The notes under the pieces were generated by a model. The model was not told where the DNA came from and made no database searches. It saw nothing but the letters and a program-made list of their open reading frames with translations. A DNA stretch of 27,904 bases from Alphaproteobacteria bacterium (GTDB taxonomy: Bacteria > Pseudomonadota > Alphaproteobacteria > Micropepsales > Micropepsaceae), in NCBI GenBank assembly GCA_028869355.1, contig JAGWSK010000303.1, forward strand, positions 1 through 27,904. Direction: 5' to 3'. Both the position numbers and the translations under genes were made by a program. This document shows positions 8,468 to 16,361 of the stretch, one piece after another. The first letter of the stretch is position 1, and every line of letters begins with the position of its first letter.

Positions 8468-8755
8468 ATGGGGCGCGGCTGGTTCGTCGCCGCACTTATC
8501 CTGGACATATTGCTGCTTGCCTTCGGCGTTTATATGGCGGGCTCAGCGGCAGAAATCGCAATCCGGACCGGAGGAGAAACCGCCCCGGTGGCAATTGCCG
8601 TTCTTTTTGCAGCCCTGCCGGTATTCTGCCTCGCCGCCCCATTTGCGGCGGGTCGTGCGCGCAGGCGAAACCGCCCGCAAGCTCAACTGGTTGCCCTGTT
8701 CGCAGCACCTTGGGTTTACGGGCTTCTTTTGGTCGTGTTCCTGTTTAATTCGTGA
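8468..8755 (+). CDS. Small membrane protein of unknown function
   Basis: This 95-residue protein has three probable membrane segments, near 5-26, 38-62 and 74-93. A strongly basic loop (GRARRRNRPQAQ) lies between the last two. The ATG follows the dnaE stop codon with no spacer, so it is probably translated by coupling to dnaE. I do not recognise a family. Its position between dnaE and the rpsB promoter region suggests it ends the lolCD-dnaE transcript. The good hydrophobic/basic pattern and the abutting start argue that it is real. Confidence 0.65.
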   Translation: MGRGWFVAALILDILLLAFGVYMAGSAAEIAIRTGGETAPVAIAVLFAALPVFCLAAPFAAGRARRRNRPQAQLVALFAAPWVYGLLLVVFLFNS

Positions 8756-8786
8756 CCGGGTTGGGACCTGAAGTGGCCCGCCCAGC

Positions 8787-8815
8787 TTGCGTGAGACCTC
8801 TGAAATTCATATAAG
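8787..8815 (+). promoter_or_regulatory. Candidate sigma70-type promoter for rpsB
   Basis: TTGCGT (8787-8792) and TATAAG (8810-8815) are separated by 17 bases, within the longest gene gap upstream of rpsB. This would start a leader of about 110 bases before ATG 8933. It is called by motif and spacing only. Confidence 0.5.
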
Positions 8816-8840
8816 CCCGGCACCCCACAACGCGGGTCCA

Positions 8841-8870
8841 GGGCGGACGACGAAAACGGTCTCTCCGCCC
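8841..8870 (+). promoter_or_regulatory. Hairpin in the rpsB leader
   Basis: GGGCGGA (8841-8847) pairs perfectly with TCCGCCC (8864-8870) across a 16-base loop that can form a small inner CG-AAAA-CG hairpin. No T-run follows, so it is not an intrinsic terminator. Its place between the promoter candidate and the rpsB ribosome site would suit a control element such as S2 feedback, but that is inferred. Confidence 0.4.
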
Positions 8871-8932
8871 CTCCGGTGTTCGCGCATGCGAATCACTCCC
8901 GCGCCAGGCTGAACCGGAAAACAGGAGCTATC

Positions 8933-9724
8933 ATGGCACTGCCAGAATTGAGTTTGCGTCAGATGTTGGAGTCTGGCGCGCATTTCGGCCACCGCACCCA
9001 GCGGTGGAATCCGAAGATGTCGCCTTTTATCTTTGGTGTCCGCAACGACATTCACATTATTGACTTGACCCAGACAGTACCGCTGTTCCACCAGGCTTTG
9101 CTGGCCATGCGCGATGTCGTGGCTGGTGGCGGCCGCGTGCTGTTTGTCGGCACGAAGCGGCAGGCGGCAGAGCCGGTCGCGGCAGCCGCCAAGCGTTGTG
9201 CGCAGTATTACGTCAATCACCGCTGGCTTGGCGGGACGCTGACGAATTGGCAAACCATCTCCCATTCGATCAAGCGGCTGCGGAATCTCGAAGAGACTCT
9301 GGATTCCGCACACAGCTCCGGCCTGACCAAGAAGGAGTTGCTGCAGCTCATGCGCGAGCGCGACAAGCTCGAGCGCTCGCTCGGCGGCATCAAGGACATG
9401 GGTGGTCTGCCAAGCATGCTTTTCGTGATCGACACCAACAAGGAATCGATCGCAGTTGCTGAGGCCCGCAAGCTGGAAATTCCGGTTGCGGCAATTCTCG
9501 ATTCCAATTCCGAGCCGGACGGAATCGCCTTTCCAATTCCGGGCAATGACGATGCTTCGCGGGCCATCGCGCTCTATTGCGATCTCGCCGCCCGCGCCGT
9601 TATCGACGGTTTGTCGGAAGGCCAGGTGGCGGCCGGTGTCGATATTGGTGCGGCCGAAGACGTGTCCGAACGCGTCGAGAGCGGTCCCGCGCGTGCAGAA
9701 GTCGAGGCAAGTCCGCTCGGCTAG
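8933..9724 (+). CDS. rpsB: 30S ribosomal protein S2
   Basis: The 263-residue S2 protein of the small ribosomal subunit is recognised by SLRQMLESGAHFGHRTQRWNPKM at the N-terminus, IHIIDLTQT, FVGTKRQA, the NHRWLGGTLTNW block and DTNKESIAVAEARKL. ATG 8933 has a clear AGGAG ribosome site at 8923-8927; the open frame upstream of it is leader sequence. The C-terminal tail beyond the core is short and acidic. The gene starts the translation-factor group rpsB-tsf-pyrH-frr, with its own promoter candidate upstream and a strong hairpin directly after its stop codon. Confidence 0.97.
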   Translation: MALPELSLRQMLESGAHFGHRTQRWNPKMSPFIFGVRNDIHIIDLTQTVPLFHQALLAMRDVVAGGGRVLFVGTKRQAAEPVAAAAKRCAQYYVNHRWLGGTLTNWQTISHSIKRLRNLEETLDSAHSSGLTKKELLQLMRERDKLERSLGGIKDMGGLPSMLFVIDTNKESIAVAEARKLEIPVAAILDSNSEPDGIAFPIPGNDDASRAIALYCDLAARAVIDGLSEGQVAAGVDIGAAEDVSERVESGPARAEVEASPLG

Positions 9725-9758
9725 GCATTTTGCGATATCCTCGAATCGCAAAAGTGCC
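9724..9758 (+). promoter_or_regulatory. Strong hairpin immediately after rpsB
   Basis: TTTTGCGAT (9728-9736) pairs perfectly with ATCGCAAAA (9745-9753). The stem extends by four more pairs (9724-9727 with 9755-9758) past one bulged G, and the loop has eight bases. Only a TTTT run follows a few bases later (9766-9769), so termination would be weak. It may act as a partial terminator or 3'-end stabiliser that sets the S2 to EF-Ts ratio. Confidence 0.55.
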
Positions 9759-9794
9759 CTGGCAGTTTTAAAATTGGCGCGTTTTCTACGCCGA

Positions 9795-9888
9795 CCCGCC
9801 TCCGCTTAAAGCTTCGGCGGGCGAGAATTGGGACAGTCAGTCCGCCGAAGTCGTTGACGAAGGTGGAACCTGGAGCCACTTCGGCGGA
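9795..9888 (+). promoter_or_regulatory. Mutually exclusive hairpins in the tsf leader
   Basis: CCCGCC (9795-9800) can pair with GGCGGG (9816-9821). CTTCGGCGG (9812-9820) can instead pair with CCGCCGAAG (9842-9850). That second segment can also pair as TCCGCCGAAGT (9841-9851) with ACTTCGGCGGA (9878-9888), 11 perfect pairs. The copies of CTTCGGCGG at 9812 and 9879 therefore compete for one partner. This is the arrangement expected of an attenuator or RNA switch; function is not shown. Confidence 0.5.
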
Positions 9889-9928
9889 AAATACGCCCAC
9901 CAAAAACGAGGGGGCGAAAGGAACAATC

Positions 9929-10855
9929 ATGGCAACTATACCTGCCGGCATGGTCAAGGATCTGCGCGACAAGACCGGCGCCGGAATGATGGACTGCAAA
10001 ACCGCGCTCACCGAAACCAATGCCGATTTCGAATTGGCAGTGGACTGGCTGCGCAAGAAGGGCCTGGCAAAGGCCGCGAAAAAGGCCGGCCGCACGGCCG
10101 CCGAGGGCCTTATCGGAATCGCTACGCAGACCGATTGCGGGGCGATTGTCGAAGTCAATTCGGAAACCGATTTTGTTGCCCGAGGGGGCGAATTCCAGGA
10201 TTACGTGCGCAGGGCTGCAAAACAGGCGCTGGAAGAAGAAGGGGAGCTCGAGCGTTTGCTGCTGTCGCCGTTCGACGACCGCCAGACCATGGCCGAGGCG
10301 CTGACGGCGCTGGTTGCCAAAATCGGCGAGAACATGTCGGTGCGGCGCAGCGCCGGTTTGGCTGTTTCGCCTGGCGTTGTCGCATCCTATGTCCATAATG
10401 CCGTCGCACCCGATCTCGGCAAGATCGGCGTGCTCGTTGCGCTGGAATCGGCGGGCAATGTCGATGCTCTCCAGCGCCTCGGCAAGCAGCTCGCGATGCA
10501 TGTTGCGGCGGCCAATCCTCTGGCGCTGACGCCGGATGCTGTGCCTCCGGAAACCATCGCCCGCGAGCGCTCGATCTACGAAGATCAGGCGCGGCAAACC
10601 GGTAAGCCGGAAGGCGTGATTGCGAAGATGGTCGATGGCCGGATGCGGAAATTCTACGAAGAGAATGTGCTGCTGTCGCAAATTTTCGTTGTGGATGGTG
10701 AAACACCGGTATCGAAGGTCCTGGAAAATGCGTCCAAAGATGTTGGGGCGCCCGTCCGAATCACGGGGTTTGTGCGGTTTGCAGTCGGTGAAGGAATCGA
10801 CAAACCGACCACGGATTTTGCCGCCGAAGTGAGGGCGACGGCCGGAACATCCTAA
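9929..10855 (+). CDS. tsf: Translation elongation factor Ts
   Basis: This 308-residue cytoplasmic factor exchanges GDP for GTP on EF-Tu. The N-terminus MATIPAGMVKDLRDKTGAGMMDCKTALTE is followed by the family stretches RTAAEGLIGI and EVNSETDFVAR and a dimerisation/core region, the usual EF-Ts layout. ATG 9929 is preceded by AAAGGA at 9917-9922; a TTG further upstream in the same frame would only add leader sequence. It follows rpsB after an unusually long, hairpin-rich 204-base gap and is followed by pyrH after 22 bases. Confidence 0.97.
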   Translation: MATIPAGMVKDLRDKTGAGMMDCKTALTETNADFELAVDWLRKKGLAKAAKKAGRTAAEGLIGIATQTDCGAIVEVNSETDFVARGGEFQDYVRRAAKQALEEEGELERLLLSPFDDRQTMAEALTALVAKIGENMSVRRSAGLAVSPGVVASYVHNAVAPDLGKIGVLVALESAGNVDALQRLGKQLAMHVAAANPLALTPDAVPPETIARERSIYEDQARQTGKPEGVIAKMVDGRMRKFYEENVLLSQIFVVDGETPVSKVLENASKDVGAPVRITGFVRFAVGEGIDKPTTDFAAEVRATAGTS

Positions 10856-10877
10856 TTGAGCAATGTCAGGACGATCG

Positions 10878-11603
10878 ATGGCAACTGTCCCCAAATACAA
10901 GAGAGTCCTCGTCAAAATTTCCGGCGAGGCACTGATGGGGACAGAGGATTACGGCATCGATACCACGACTGTTGAGAGCATAGCCGCCGATCTGAAAGAA
11001 GCGGCAGAAATGGGTGCGCAAGTCTGCCTCGTGGTTGGGGGCGGTAACATATTCCGCGGTCTTTCCGGCGCCGCAGCCGGAATCGAGCGTGCCACCGCGG
11101 ATTACATGGGAATGCTCGCAACCGTCATCAACGCTCTGGCGCTTCAGGCCGCGCTGGAGCGGATTGGCTTGCCGACGCGCGTGCAGTCAGCCATCCCCAT
11201 GATGTCGATCTGTGAGCCCTATATCCGCCGGCGCGCGATCCGGCACATGGAAAAAGGCAGGGTGGTGATCTTTGCCGCCGGAACCGGTAACCCGTTTTTC
11301 ACCACCGATACCGCTGCGGCGCTGCGAGCGGCTGAAATGGGCTGCGATGCGATGTTCAAGGCAACCCAGGTGGACGGTGTGTACAGTGCCGACCCGAAGC
11401 TCGACCGCAACGCCGAAAGATACGACTTTCTCAGCTACCACGAGGTCTTGTCGCGGGACCTTAAGGTCATGGATGCGTCCGCGGTGTCACTGTCACGAGA
11501 AAACCGTATTCCCATTGTCGTTTTCTCGATCCGAAGCAGGGGAAACCTTGGCGCAATATTGCGGGGGACGGGCCGCTGCACAGTGATTGGTGAAGCGTCT
11601 TGA
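10878..11603 (+). CDS. pyrH: UMP kinase
   Basis: This 241-residue hexameric bacterial UMP kinase makes UDP from UMP and ATP in the cytoplasm, feeding UTP and the UDP-sugars used for lipid A. Motifs seen are VLVKISGEALMG near the N-terminus, VVGGGNIFRG, AAGTGNPFFTTDTAAALRA and the KATQVDGVYSADPK block. I chose ATG 10878 because AGGA at 10868-10871 lies six bases upstream; an in-frame ATG at 10863 has no such site. It sits between tsf and frr, the standard order. Confidence 0.96.
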   Translation: MATVPKYKRVLVKISGEALMGTEDYGIDTTTVESIAADLKEAAEMGAQVCLVVGGGNIFRGLSGAAAGIERATADYMGMLATVINALALQAALERIGLPTRVQSAIPMMSICEPYIRRRAIRHMEKGRVVIFAAGTGNPFFTTDTAAALRAAEMGCDAMFKATQVDGVYSADPKLDRNAERYDFLSYHEVLSRDLKVMDASAVSLSRENRIPIVVFSIRSRGNLGAILRGTGRCTVIGEAS

Positions 11604-11650
11604 GCTAAAGTTTGTGAGCACGGGGAACCTGCTCCAAGGGGAGAATACGA

Positions 11651-12217
11651 ATGGCCCAGACACCGCCGTTCGACAAGGAAGACGTGAAACGACGCATGAA
11701 AGGTGCGATCGGAACCCTGCGCCATGAATTTGCCGGGCTTCGAACCGGACGTGCCAATCCGGCGATTCTGGAGCCGGTCACCGTCGAAGCCTATGGCAGC
11801 ACGATGGCAGTCAATCAGCTGGGGACGGTGAGCACGCCGGAGCCACGCCTGCTGACGGTTCAGGTGTATGACAGGAGCCTGGCGAAAGCCGTCGACAAAG
11901 CGATCCGCGACGCCGGACTTGGCCTCAATCCGCAACTGGATGGTCAGTTGATCCGGATTCCGATTCCGGAACTGAACGAAGAGCGGCGTCGTGAGCTGGC
12001 GAAACTTGCCGCGAAATATGCGGAACAGGCGCGCATTGCCGTGCGCAACGTCCGGAGAGACGGAATGGATCAGTTAAAGCGGCTGGAAAAGGAGCACAGC
12101 ATCAGCGAGGACCAGCATCGGAAGCTGTCGGACGAACTTCAGAAGCTGACCGACGAATCGGTACATGAAGTCGACGGAATTCTGCATGCGAAAGAACAGG
12201 AAATCATGCATGTCTGA
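11651..12217 (+). CDS. frr: Ribosome recycling factor
   Basis: This 188-residue factor splits post-termination ribosomes together with EF-G. It has LRHEFAGLRTGRANPAILEPVTVEAYG at the N-terminus, PIPELNEERRRELAKLAAKYAEQARIAVRNVRRD in the middle, and the helical C-terminus ending DGILHAKEQEIMHV. Length and motifs are typical. ATG 11651 has a strong AAGGGGAGAA ribosome site just upstream. The 47-base gap after pyrH contains a weak GAGCA/TGCTC hairpin (11616-11634). Confidence 0.96.
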   Translation: MAQTPPFDKEDVKRRMKGAIGTLRHEFAGLRTGRANPAILEPVTVEAYGSTMAVNQLGTVSTPEPRLLTVQVYDRSLAKAVDKAIRDAGLGLNPQLDGQLIRIPIPELNEERRRELAKLAAKYAEQARIAVRNVRRDGMDQLKRLEKEHSISEDQHRKLSDELQKLTDESVHEVDGILHAKEQEIMHV

Positions 12218-12258
12218 ACGGTCGTGATTGGAGCCGGAAAAGAGAAAAGGACAGTGAT

Positions 12259-13074
12259 TTGACCAAACCTGTGTCCGATCCGAATCCTGCATTGCCTGTT
12301 CCACCGGCGAAACTGCCGCGGCACGTTGCGATCATCATGGACGGCAATGGCCGCTGGGCAAGAAACCGATTGCTGCCGCGCGAGGCAGGACACGTCAAGG
12401 GTATCTCGGCCGTCCGTAAGGTCGTGCGTGCGGCGCGCGCTTTGGAACTGCAATATTTGACGCTCTACACGTTCTCGACTGAGAACTGGCGCCGGCCGGA
12501 GTCGGAAGTTCGTCACCTGATGGGCCTGTTCCGCCGCTATTGCCGGGCCGACATCGAAAAGCTTCACGCCCATAATGTCCGTGTAAGGTTCATCGGTGCG
12601 CGGAGCGGATTGGCGCCGGACATCGCCGAGTTGATCGAGGGTGCCGAAACGCTGACCGCGAACAACTCGGCGCTCAATCTGGCCTTCGCATTCAACTACG
12701 GATCGCGCGAAGAATTGGCGGACGCCACAAGGCAGCTTGCCAAAGCCGCCAAACGAGGCGAAATCGATCCGGATACGATCACGCCCGACATGCTGGGCCG
12801 CAGCATGCAGAGTGCGGGAATTCCGGATGCCGATCTGGTTATCCGAAGCGGCGGCGAGCGGCGGCTGTCAAACTTCCTGCTGTGGCAGGCCGCTTATGCG
12901 GAGCTCGTATTTGTCGACAAGCTTTGGCCCGATTTTGGCGCTGCGGATCTGGAGGCGGCGCTTGCCGAATTTGCCCGGCGTGAACGGCGATTCGGCGGGG
13001 TTCCGGCCGACCGGTCGCGCGCGGATTCGGCATTGCGCGCGCTTTCGACCGCACTGTTCGAGCCTCGCCGCTGA
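12259..13074 (+). CDS. uppS: Undecaprenyl diphosphate synthase (cis-prenyltransferase)
   Basis: This 271-residue enzyme extends farnesyl diphosphate with isopentenyl units to the C55 carrier lipid used for peptidoglycan and other surface polymers. It has HVAIIMDGNGRWA with the catalytic Asp 28, the YTFSTENWRRP stretch, and the diphosphate-binding end motif DLVIRSGGERRLSNFLLWQAAYAEL. The start is a TTG at 12259, supported by AAAAGGA at 12245-12251; the nearby GTG at 12254 is out of frame. The last base of its stop codon is the first base of cdsA. Confidence 0.95.
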   Translation: MTKPVSDPNPALPVPPAKLPRHVAIIMDGNGRWARNRLLPREAGHVKGISAVRKVVRAARALELQYLTLYTFSTENWRRPESEVRHLMGLFRRYCRADIEKLHAHNVRVRFIGARSGLAPDIAELIEGAETLTANNSALNLAFAFNYGSREELADATRQLAKAAKRGEIDPDTITPDMLGRSMQSAGIPDADLVIRSGGERRLSNFLLWQAAYAELVFVDKLWPDFGAADLEAALAEFARRERRFGGVPADRSRADSALRALSTALFEPRR

Positions 13075-13904
13075 TGGGGCCGCAGCCATTCATGTCCGCC
13101 TCGATTGAGCTGCCGGCCCGGGCTGTTTCGGGGATCATCCTGATCGTTGCTGCGGTGCTGGCCGTGTTTGCCGGTGGAATCGCGTTCGGTTGTTTCGTCA
13201 TCATCGGCGCCGTGGCTGGTTTGCGCGAATGGCACCGGCTTGTGAACGATGGCAAACTGGCGCCTCAGATGTTCATCACCGCGATATCGCTGATGACCGC
13301 GGTTGCGCTGTTTCTCGCGTCCAGCAACCTCGGATTGGCCCTTGCGGTGATTTCCGCCGGAGCTGTGTGTACGCTGGTTTGGTCTTCGTCACGTAGTCAA
13401 TCACCGGTGTGGCACGCCGTGGGGACGATTTATCTCGGAATTCCTGCAATCGCTCTGGTTATGCTCCGCGGCGCCGCGGACGGCGCTTATCTGCTGCTCG
13501 GAATTCTGCTTGCAGTCTGGAGCGCGGATACCGGTGCGCTATTTGGCGGCCGCTTCATCGGCGGGCCGAAGCTCGTGCCGAAGTTATCGCCGAACAAGAC
13601 CTGGGCCGGTTTTATCTGCGGCACTTTCGCCGCGGGTTTGGTGGAAGCCCTGTTCGTCGGTCTGCTGGGCGGCAGCGCAATCATCGGGTTGAGCTTCGGA
13701 ATTGCAATCGCGCTGTTTGGCCACGCGGGCGATCTGTTTGAATCCTGGGTGAAACGGCGCTTTCAGGCCAAGGACAGTGGCGGTCTCATTCCCGGACATG
13801 GCGGCGTCCTTGACCGGATTGACAGCCTGCTTTTTGTCGCGCCAGTTTGTGCATTCCTGGTGTTCTTAACCGGCCTCAATCCATTTCAGGGGGCATCACC
13901 ATGA
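13074..13904 (+). CDS. cdsA: Phosphatidate cytidylyltransferase (CDP-diglyceride synthase)
   Basis: This polytopic inner-membrane enzyme makes CDP-diacylglycerol from phosphatidic acid and CTP, the branch point for phospholipids. The 276-residue protein has about seven hydrophobic segments and the complete CDP-diglyceride synthase signature near the C-terminus: SWVKRRFQAKDSG followed by LIPGHGGVLDRIDS. ATG 13074 overlaps the uppS stop (TGATG); a second in-frame ATG at 13092 is possible. Its stop overlaps the dxr start by four bases (ATGA), so uppS-cdsA-dxr are probably coupled. Confidence 0.95.
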   Translation: MGPQPFMSASIELPARAVSGIILIVAAVLAVFAGGIAFGCFVIIGAVAGLREWHRLVNDGKLAPQMFITAISLMTAVALFLASSNLGLALAVISAGAVCTLVWSSSRSQSPVWHAVGTIYLGIPAIALVMLRGAADGAYLLLGILLAVWSADTGALFGGRFIGGPKLVPKLSPNKTWAGFICGTFAAGLVEALFVGLLGGSAIIGLSFGIAIALFGHAGDLFESWVKRRFQAKDSGGLIPGHGGVLDRIDSLLFVAPVCAFLVFLTGLNPFQGASP

Positions 13905-15148
13905 GGGACGGTCTAATTCCGCCAAATCCGGGAATCCATCTGCTGCCGGTACTTGGGCGCCATGTCACCATTCTGGGAAGCACAGGCTCGATCGGAACTT
14001 CGACGCTCGAGGTGATCCGGTTTGCCCGTGAGCATTACGGTCCGAACGCTTTTCCGCTGCAGGCGCTGACCGCCCAACGCAATGTCGAGCTGCTTGCGGC
14101 ACAGGCACGCGAGATGCATCCCGCGGTCGTGGTGATTGGCGATGCGGCAATGAAACCTGCTCTGGCCGCTGCGCTCGCAGGCACAGATGTGGAGGTGCTG
14201 GCAGGTCCTGACGCGCTGATCGAAGCCGCGCAAAGGCCCGCGGAAATGGTTGTGAGCGCAATCGTCGGGGCGGCTGGATTGGCGCCTACGCTGGAAGCCG
14301 CCAAACGCGGTGCTATCGTCGCGCTCGCGAACAAGGAATGTGTTGTCGCGGCCGGCGAAGTTTTCCGCCGCGCTGCTGCCGATTCCCGTGGTGTTCTTAT
14401 CCCCGTGGACTCAGAACACAGCGCAGCGTTTCAACTTCTCGATTTTGCCCAGACGCAGGCGATCGAAAAAGTAACATTGACTGCGTCGGGTGGCCCGTTC
14501 CGCACCTGGTCCCTGGAACGCATGGCCGCCGTTACGCCCGAACAGGCGGTGCGTCATCCAAACTGGTCAATGGGCGCGAAGATTTCCGTCGATAGCGCGA
14601 CGCTCATGAACAAGGGGCTGGAGCTCATCGAAGCCCATGTGTTGTTCGGGATGGCTCCGGATAAACTGGACGTGATTGTCCATGCGCAATCGGTGGTTCA
14701 CTGTCTCGTGTCCTACGCGGACGGGTCTGTTCTCGCGCATCTCTCAGCCCCAGATATGAAAACACCGATCTCGTTGGCCTTGGGTTGGCCGCACCGGATC
14801 GCTTCCCCTGCGCGGGTTCTGAATCTTGCCGAGTTGGGCCATATGACGTTCGAAAGTCCCGATTATGAACGGTTCCCGTGCCTTCGCCTTGCCCGGACCT
14901 GCCTGCAATTGGGCGGCACTGCACCGACAATCCTCAATGCCGCCAATGAGATAGCGGTCGATAGCTTTCTCAAGCGCAGGATCGGATTCCTCGGAATCGC
15001 TAAAATTGTGGAGCAAACGCTTAACACTTTTGAACGTATAAATAACGGGTGTACGCCCACGAATTTGGACGACGTACTGGAACTTGATGCCGCCGCACGG
15101 GCAAGGGCGAGCGAATTTACCGGCCAGGCCGCGGGCCGGGCGGCATAG
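13901..15148 (+). CDS. dxr: 1-deoxy-D-xylulose 5-phosphate reductoisomerase
   Basis: This cytoplasmic NADPH- and metal-dependent enzyme commits carbon to the MEP isoprenoid pathway, which feeds UppS encoded two genes upstream. The 415-residue protein has the nucleotide-binding GSTGSIG at 26-32 and metal ligands D170 and E172 in VDSEHSA, where the usual Asn is Ser. It also has SGGPFR, HPNWSMGAKISVDSATLMNKGLE with E241, and NAANEIAV near the C-terminus. ATG 13901 lies in an ATGA overlap with the cdsA stop and has GGGGG upstream; the frame is open earlier but inside cdsA. Confidence 0.96.
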   Translation: MRDGLIPPNPGIHLLPVLGRHVTILGSTGSIGTSTLEVIRFAREHYGPNAFPLQALTAQRNVELLAAQAREMHPAVVVIGDAAMKPALAAALAGTDVEVLAGPDALIEAAQRPAEMVVSAIVGAAGLAPTLEAAKRGAIVALANKECVVAAGEVFRRAAADSRGVLIPVDSEHSAAFQLLDFAQTQAIEKVTLTASGGPFRTWSLERMAAVTPEQAVRHPNWSMGAKISVDSATLMNKGLELIEAHVLFGMAPDKLDVIVHAQSVVHCLVSYADGSVLAHLSAPDMKTPISLALGWPHRIASPARVLNLAELGHMTFESPDYERFPCLRLARTCLQLGGTAPTILNAANEIAVDSFLKRRIGFLGIAKIVEQTLNTFERINNGCTPTNLDDVLELDAAARARASEFTGQAAGRAA

Positions 15149-15163
15149 GGAGTTCGGACAGCG

Positions 15164-16312
15164 ATGCCGACAGTGATCCAACATTTCTTCTCGTGGCTGG
15201 GCGTCGGACTCCCGGCATTTCTATTTGTCATCACACTTGTCGTGTTTTTTCACGAACTTGGGCATTTCATCGTCGCCCGCTGGTGCGGTGTGCGCGTCGA
15301 GGCGTTTTCGGTCGGATTTGGCCGCGAGATTTTCGGCTTTACGGACCGTAAGGGCACACGCTGGAAAATTTCATGGATTCCGCTTGGCGGCTACGTGAGA
15401 TTTCTCGGCGACGCCGATGTGTCGAGCCGTCCCGATCCGAATGTGATACGCGAATATCAGCAGCGGCAACTCTCCGGAATGGAATCGGATCCCGAAATAT
15501 TCGGGCAGCCCATGCACATGAAGCCGGTCTGGCAGCGTGCACTCGTCGCATCGGCGGGGCCGGTTGCGAATTTCATTCTCGCGATCGTCATTTTTTCGGC
15601 GGTGATGCTGGCAACCGGCAAACCTGCGGCGCCGCCTGTCGTTGAAGCCGTCACCAAAGGATCGGCGGCGGAAATGGCAGATATCCGGCCGGGCGATTCC
15701 ATCCTCAAGGTCGGAAATGTCGCAGTGGACGACTTTACGCAATTGCAGCGCATCGTTTCTGCGAATGCCGGTAAGCCGCTGCAGCTGACGATTCTCCGCG
15801 ACCACCATCAGCAAGTCATCCCGGTTGTGCCGACAAGGATTGAGGCGAGCGACTCCAACGGCACCAGGTACAGTTTTGGCAGGCTGGGCATCCGCGACAC
15901 TTTGGTCAAAGTGGGAATAGGCCAGGCACTAGCGGGTGGTGTCGATCAGACCTGGTTCATCATTGCACAGACGGGATCCTACGCCGGCAAAATCCTGACC
16001 GGAAGGGAAAGTCCCGATCAGTTGCACGGAATTGTCGGGATTGGTCAGGTTTCGAGTGAAGCGGCACAGATCGGCTTTATGGCATTGTTGGATTTGGCAG
16101 CGCTGATGTCGGTGAGCATTGGGCTGGTGAATCTTTTGCCCATTCCGGTGCTCGACGGCGGGCACCTCCTGTATTATGGATGCGAAGCGGTGCTTGGCAG
16201 ACCATTGGGGGAGCGTGCGCAGGAGGTTGGCTTCAGGCTGGGGCTGGCGTTCGTTCTTTGCCTGATGCTTCTTGCGACGTTTAATGACCTGGTCCGCCTA
16301 AACCTCTTTTAA
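15164..16312 (+). CDS. rseP: Site-2 intramembrane metalloprotease RseP
   Basis: This inner-membrane zinc protease cleaves membrane-spanning substrates such as anti-sigma factors and leftover signal peptides. It has 382 residues. The zinc motif HELGH is at 30-34 in the first membrane segment. One PDZ domain lies near 125-215 (VVEAVTKGSAAEMADIRPGDSI). The third ligand is in LLPIPVLDGGH (Asp 331) in a late membrane segment. ATG 15164 follows the dxr stop by 15 bases with GGGAG upstream. Its place before bamA and skp links it to envelope assembly and stress control. Confidence 0.95.
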   Translation: MPTVIQHFFSWLGVGLPAFLFVITLVVFFHELGHFIVARWCGVRVEAFSVGFGREIFGFTDRKGTRWKISWIPLGGYVRFLGDADVSSRPDPNVIREYQQRQLSGMESDPEIFGQPMHMKPVWQRALVASAGPVANFILAIVIFSAVMLATGKPAAPPVVEAVTKGSAAEMADIRPGDSILKVGNVAVDDFTQLQRIVSANAGKPLQLTILRDHHQQVIPVVPTRIEASDSNGTRYSFGRLGIRDTLVKVGIGQALAGGVDQTWFIIAQTGSYAGKILTGRESPDQLHGIVGIGQVSSEAAQIGFMALLDLAALMSVSIGLVNLLPIPVLDGGHLLYYGCEAVLGRPLGERAQEVGFRLGLAFVLCLMLLATFNDLVRLNLF

Positions 16313-16321
16313 CCCAAAGGT

Positions 16322-16360
16322 ACGTCGCGTAATCGCTCGCCGACGTATAAGAAGGCGAGC
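16322..16360 (+). promoter_or_regulatory. Hairpin over the bamA ribosome binding site
   Basis: GCTCGCC (16335-16341) pairs perfectly with GGCGAGC (16354-16360), ending one base before the bamA ATG and covering part of the AAGG ribosome site (16352-16355). A competing stem ACGTCG (16322-16327) with CGACGT (16341-16346) shares a base and would free the ribosome site. This suggests translational control; it is inferred from pairing only. Confidence 0.45.
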
Positions 16361-16361
16361 A

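Noticed and set aside
9784..9812. Promoter for tsf using TTCTAC and TAAAGC with a 17-base spacer
   Set aside because: Both hexamers match poorly, and the region is better explained by its hairpins.
9854..9929. N-terminal extension of EF-Ts from an upstream TTG
   Set aside because: ATG 9929 has a good ribosome site and gives the conserved EF-Ts N-terminus; the upstream part falls in hairpin sequence.
8807..10915. Long antisense frames under rpsB (314 codons) and tsf (369 codons)
   Set aside because: Both genes on the + strand are unmistakable, and the antisense products show no family features.
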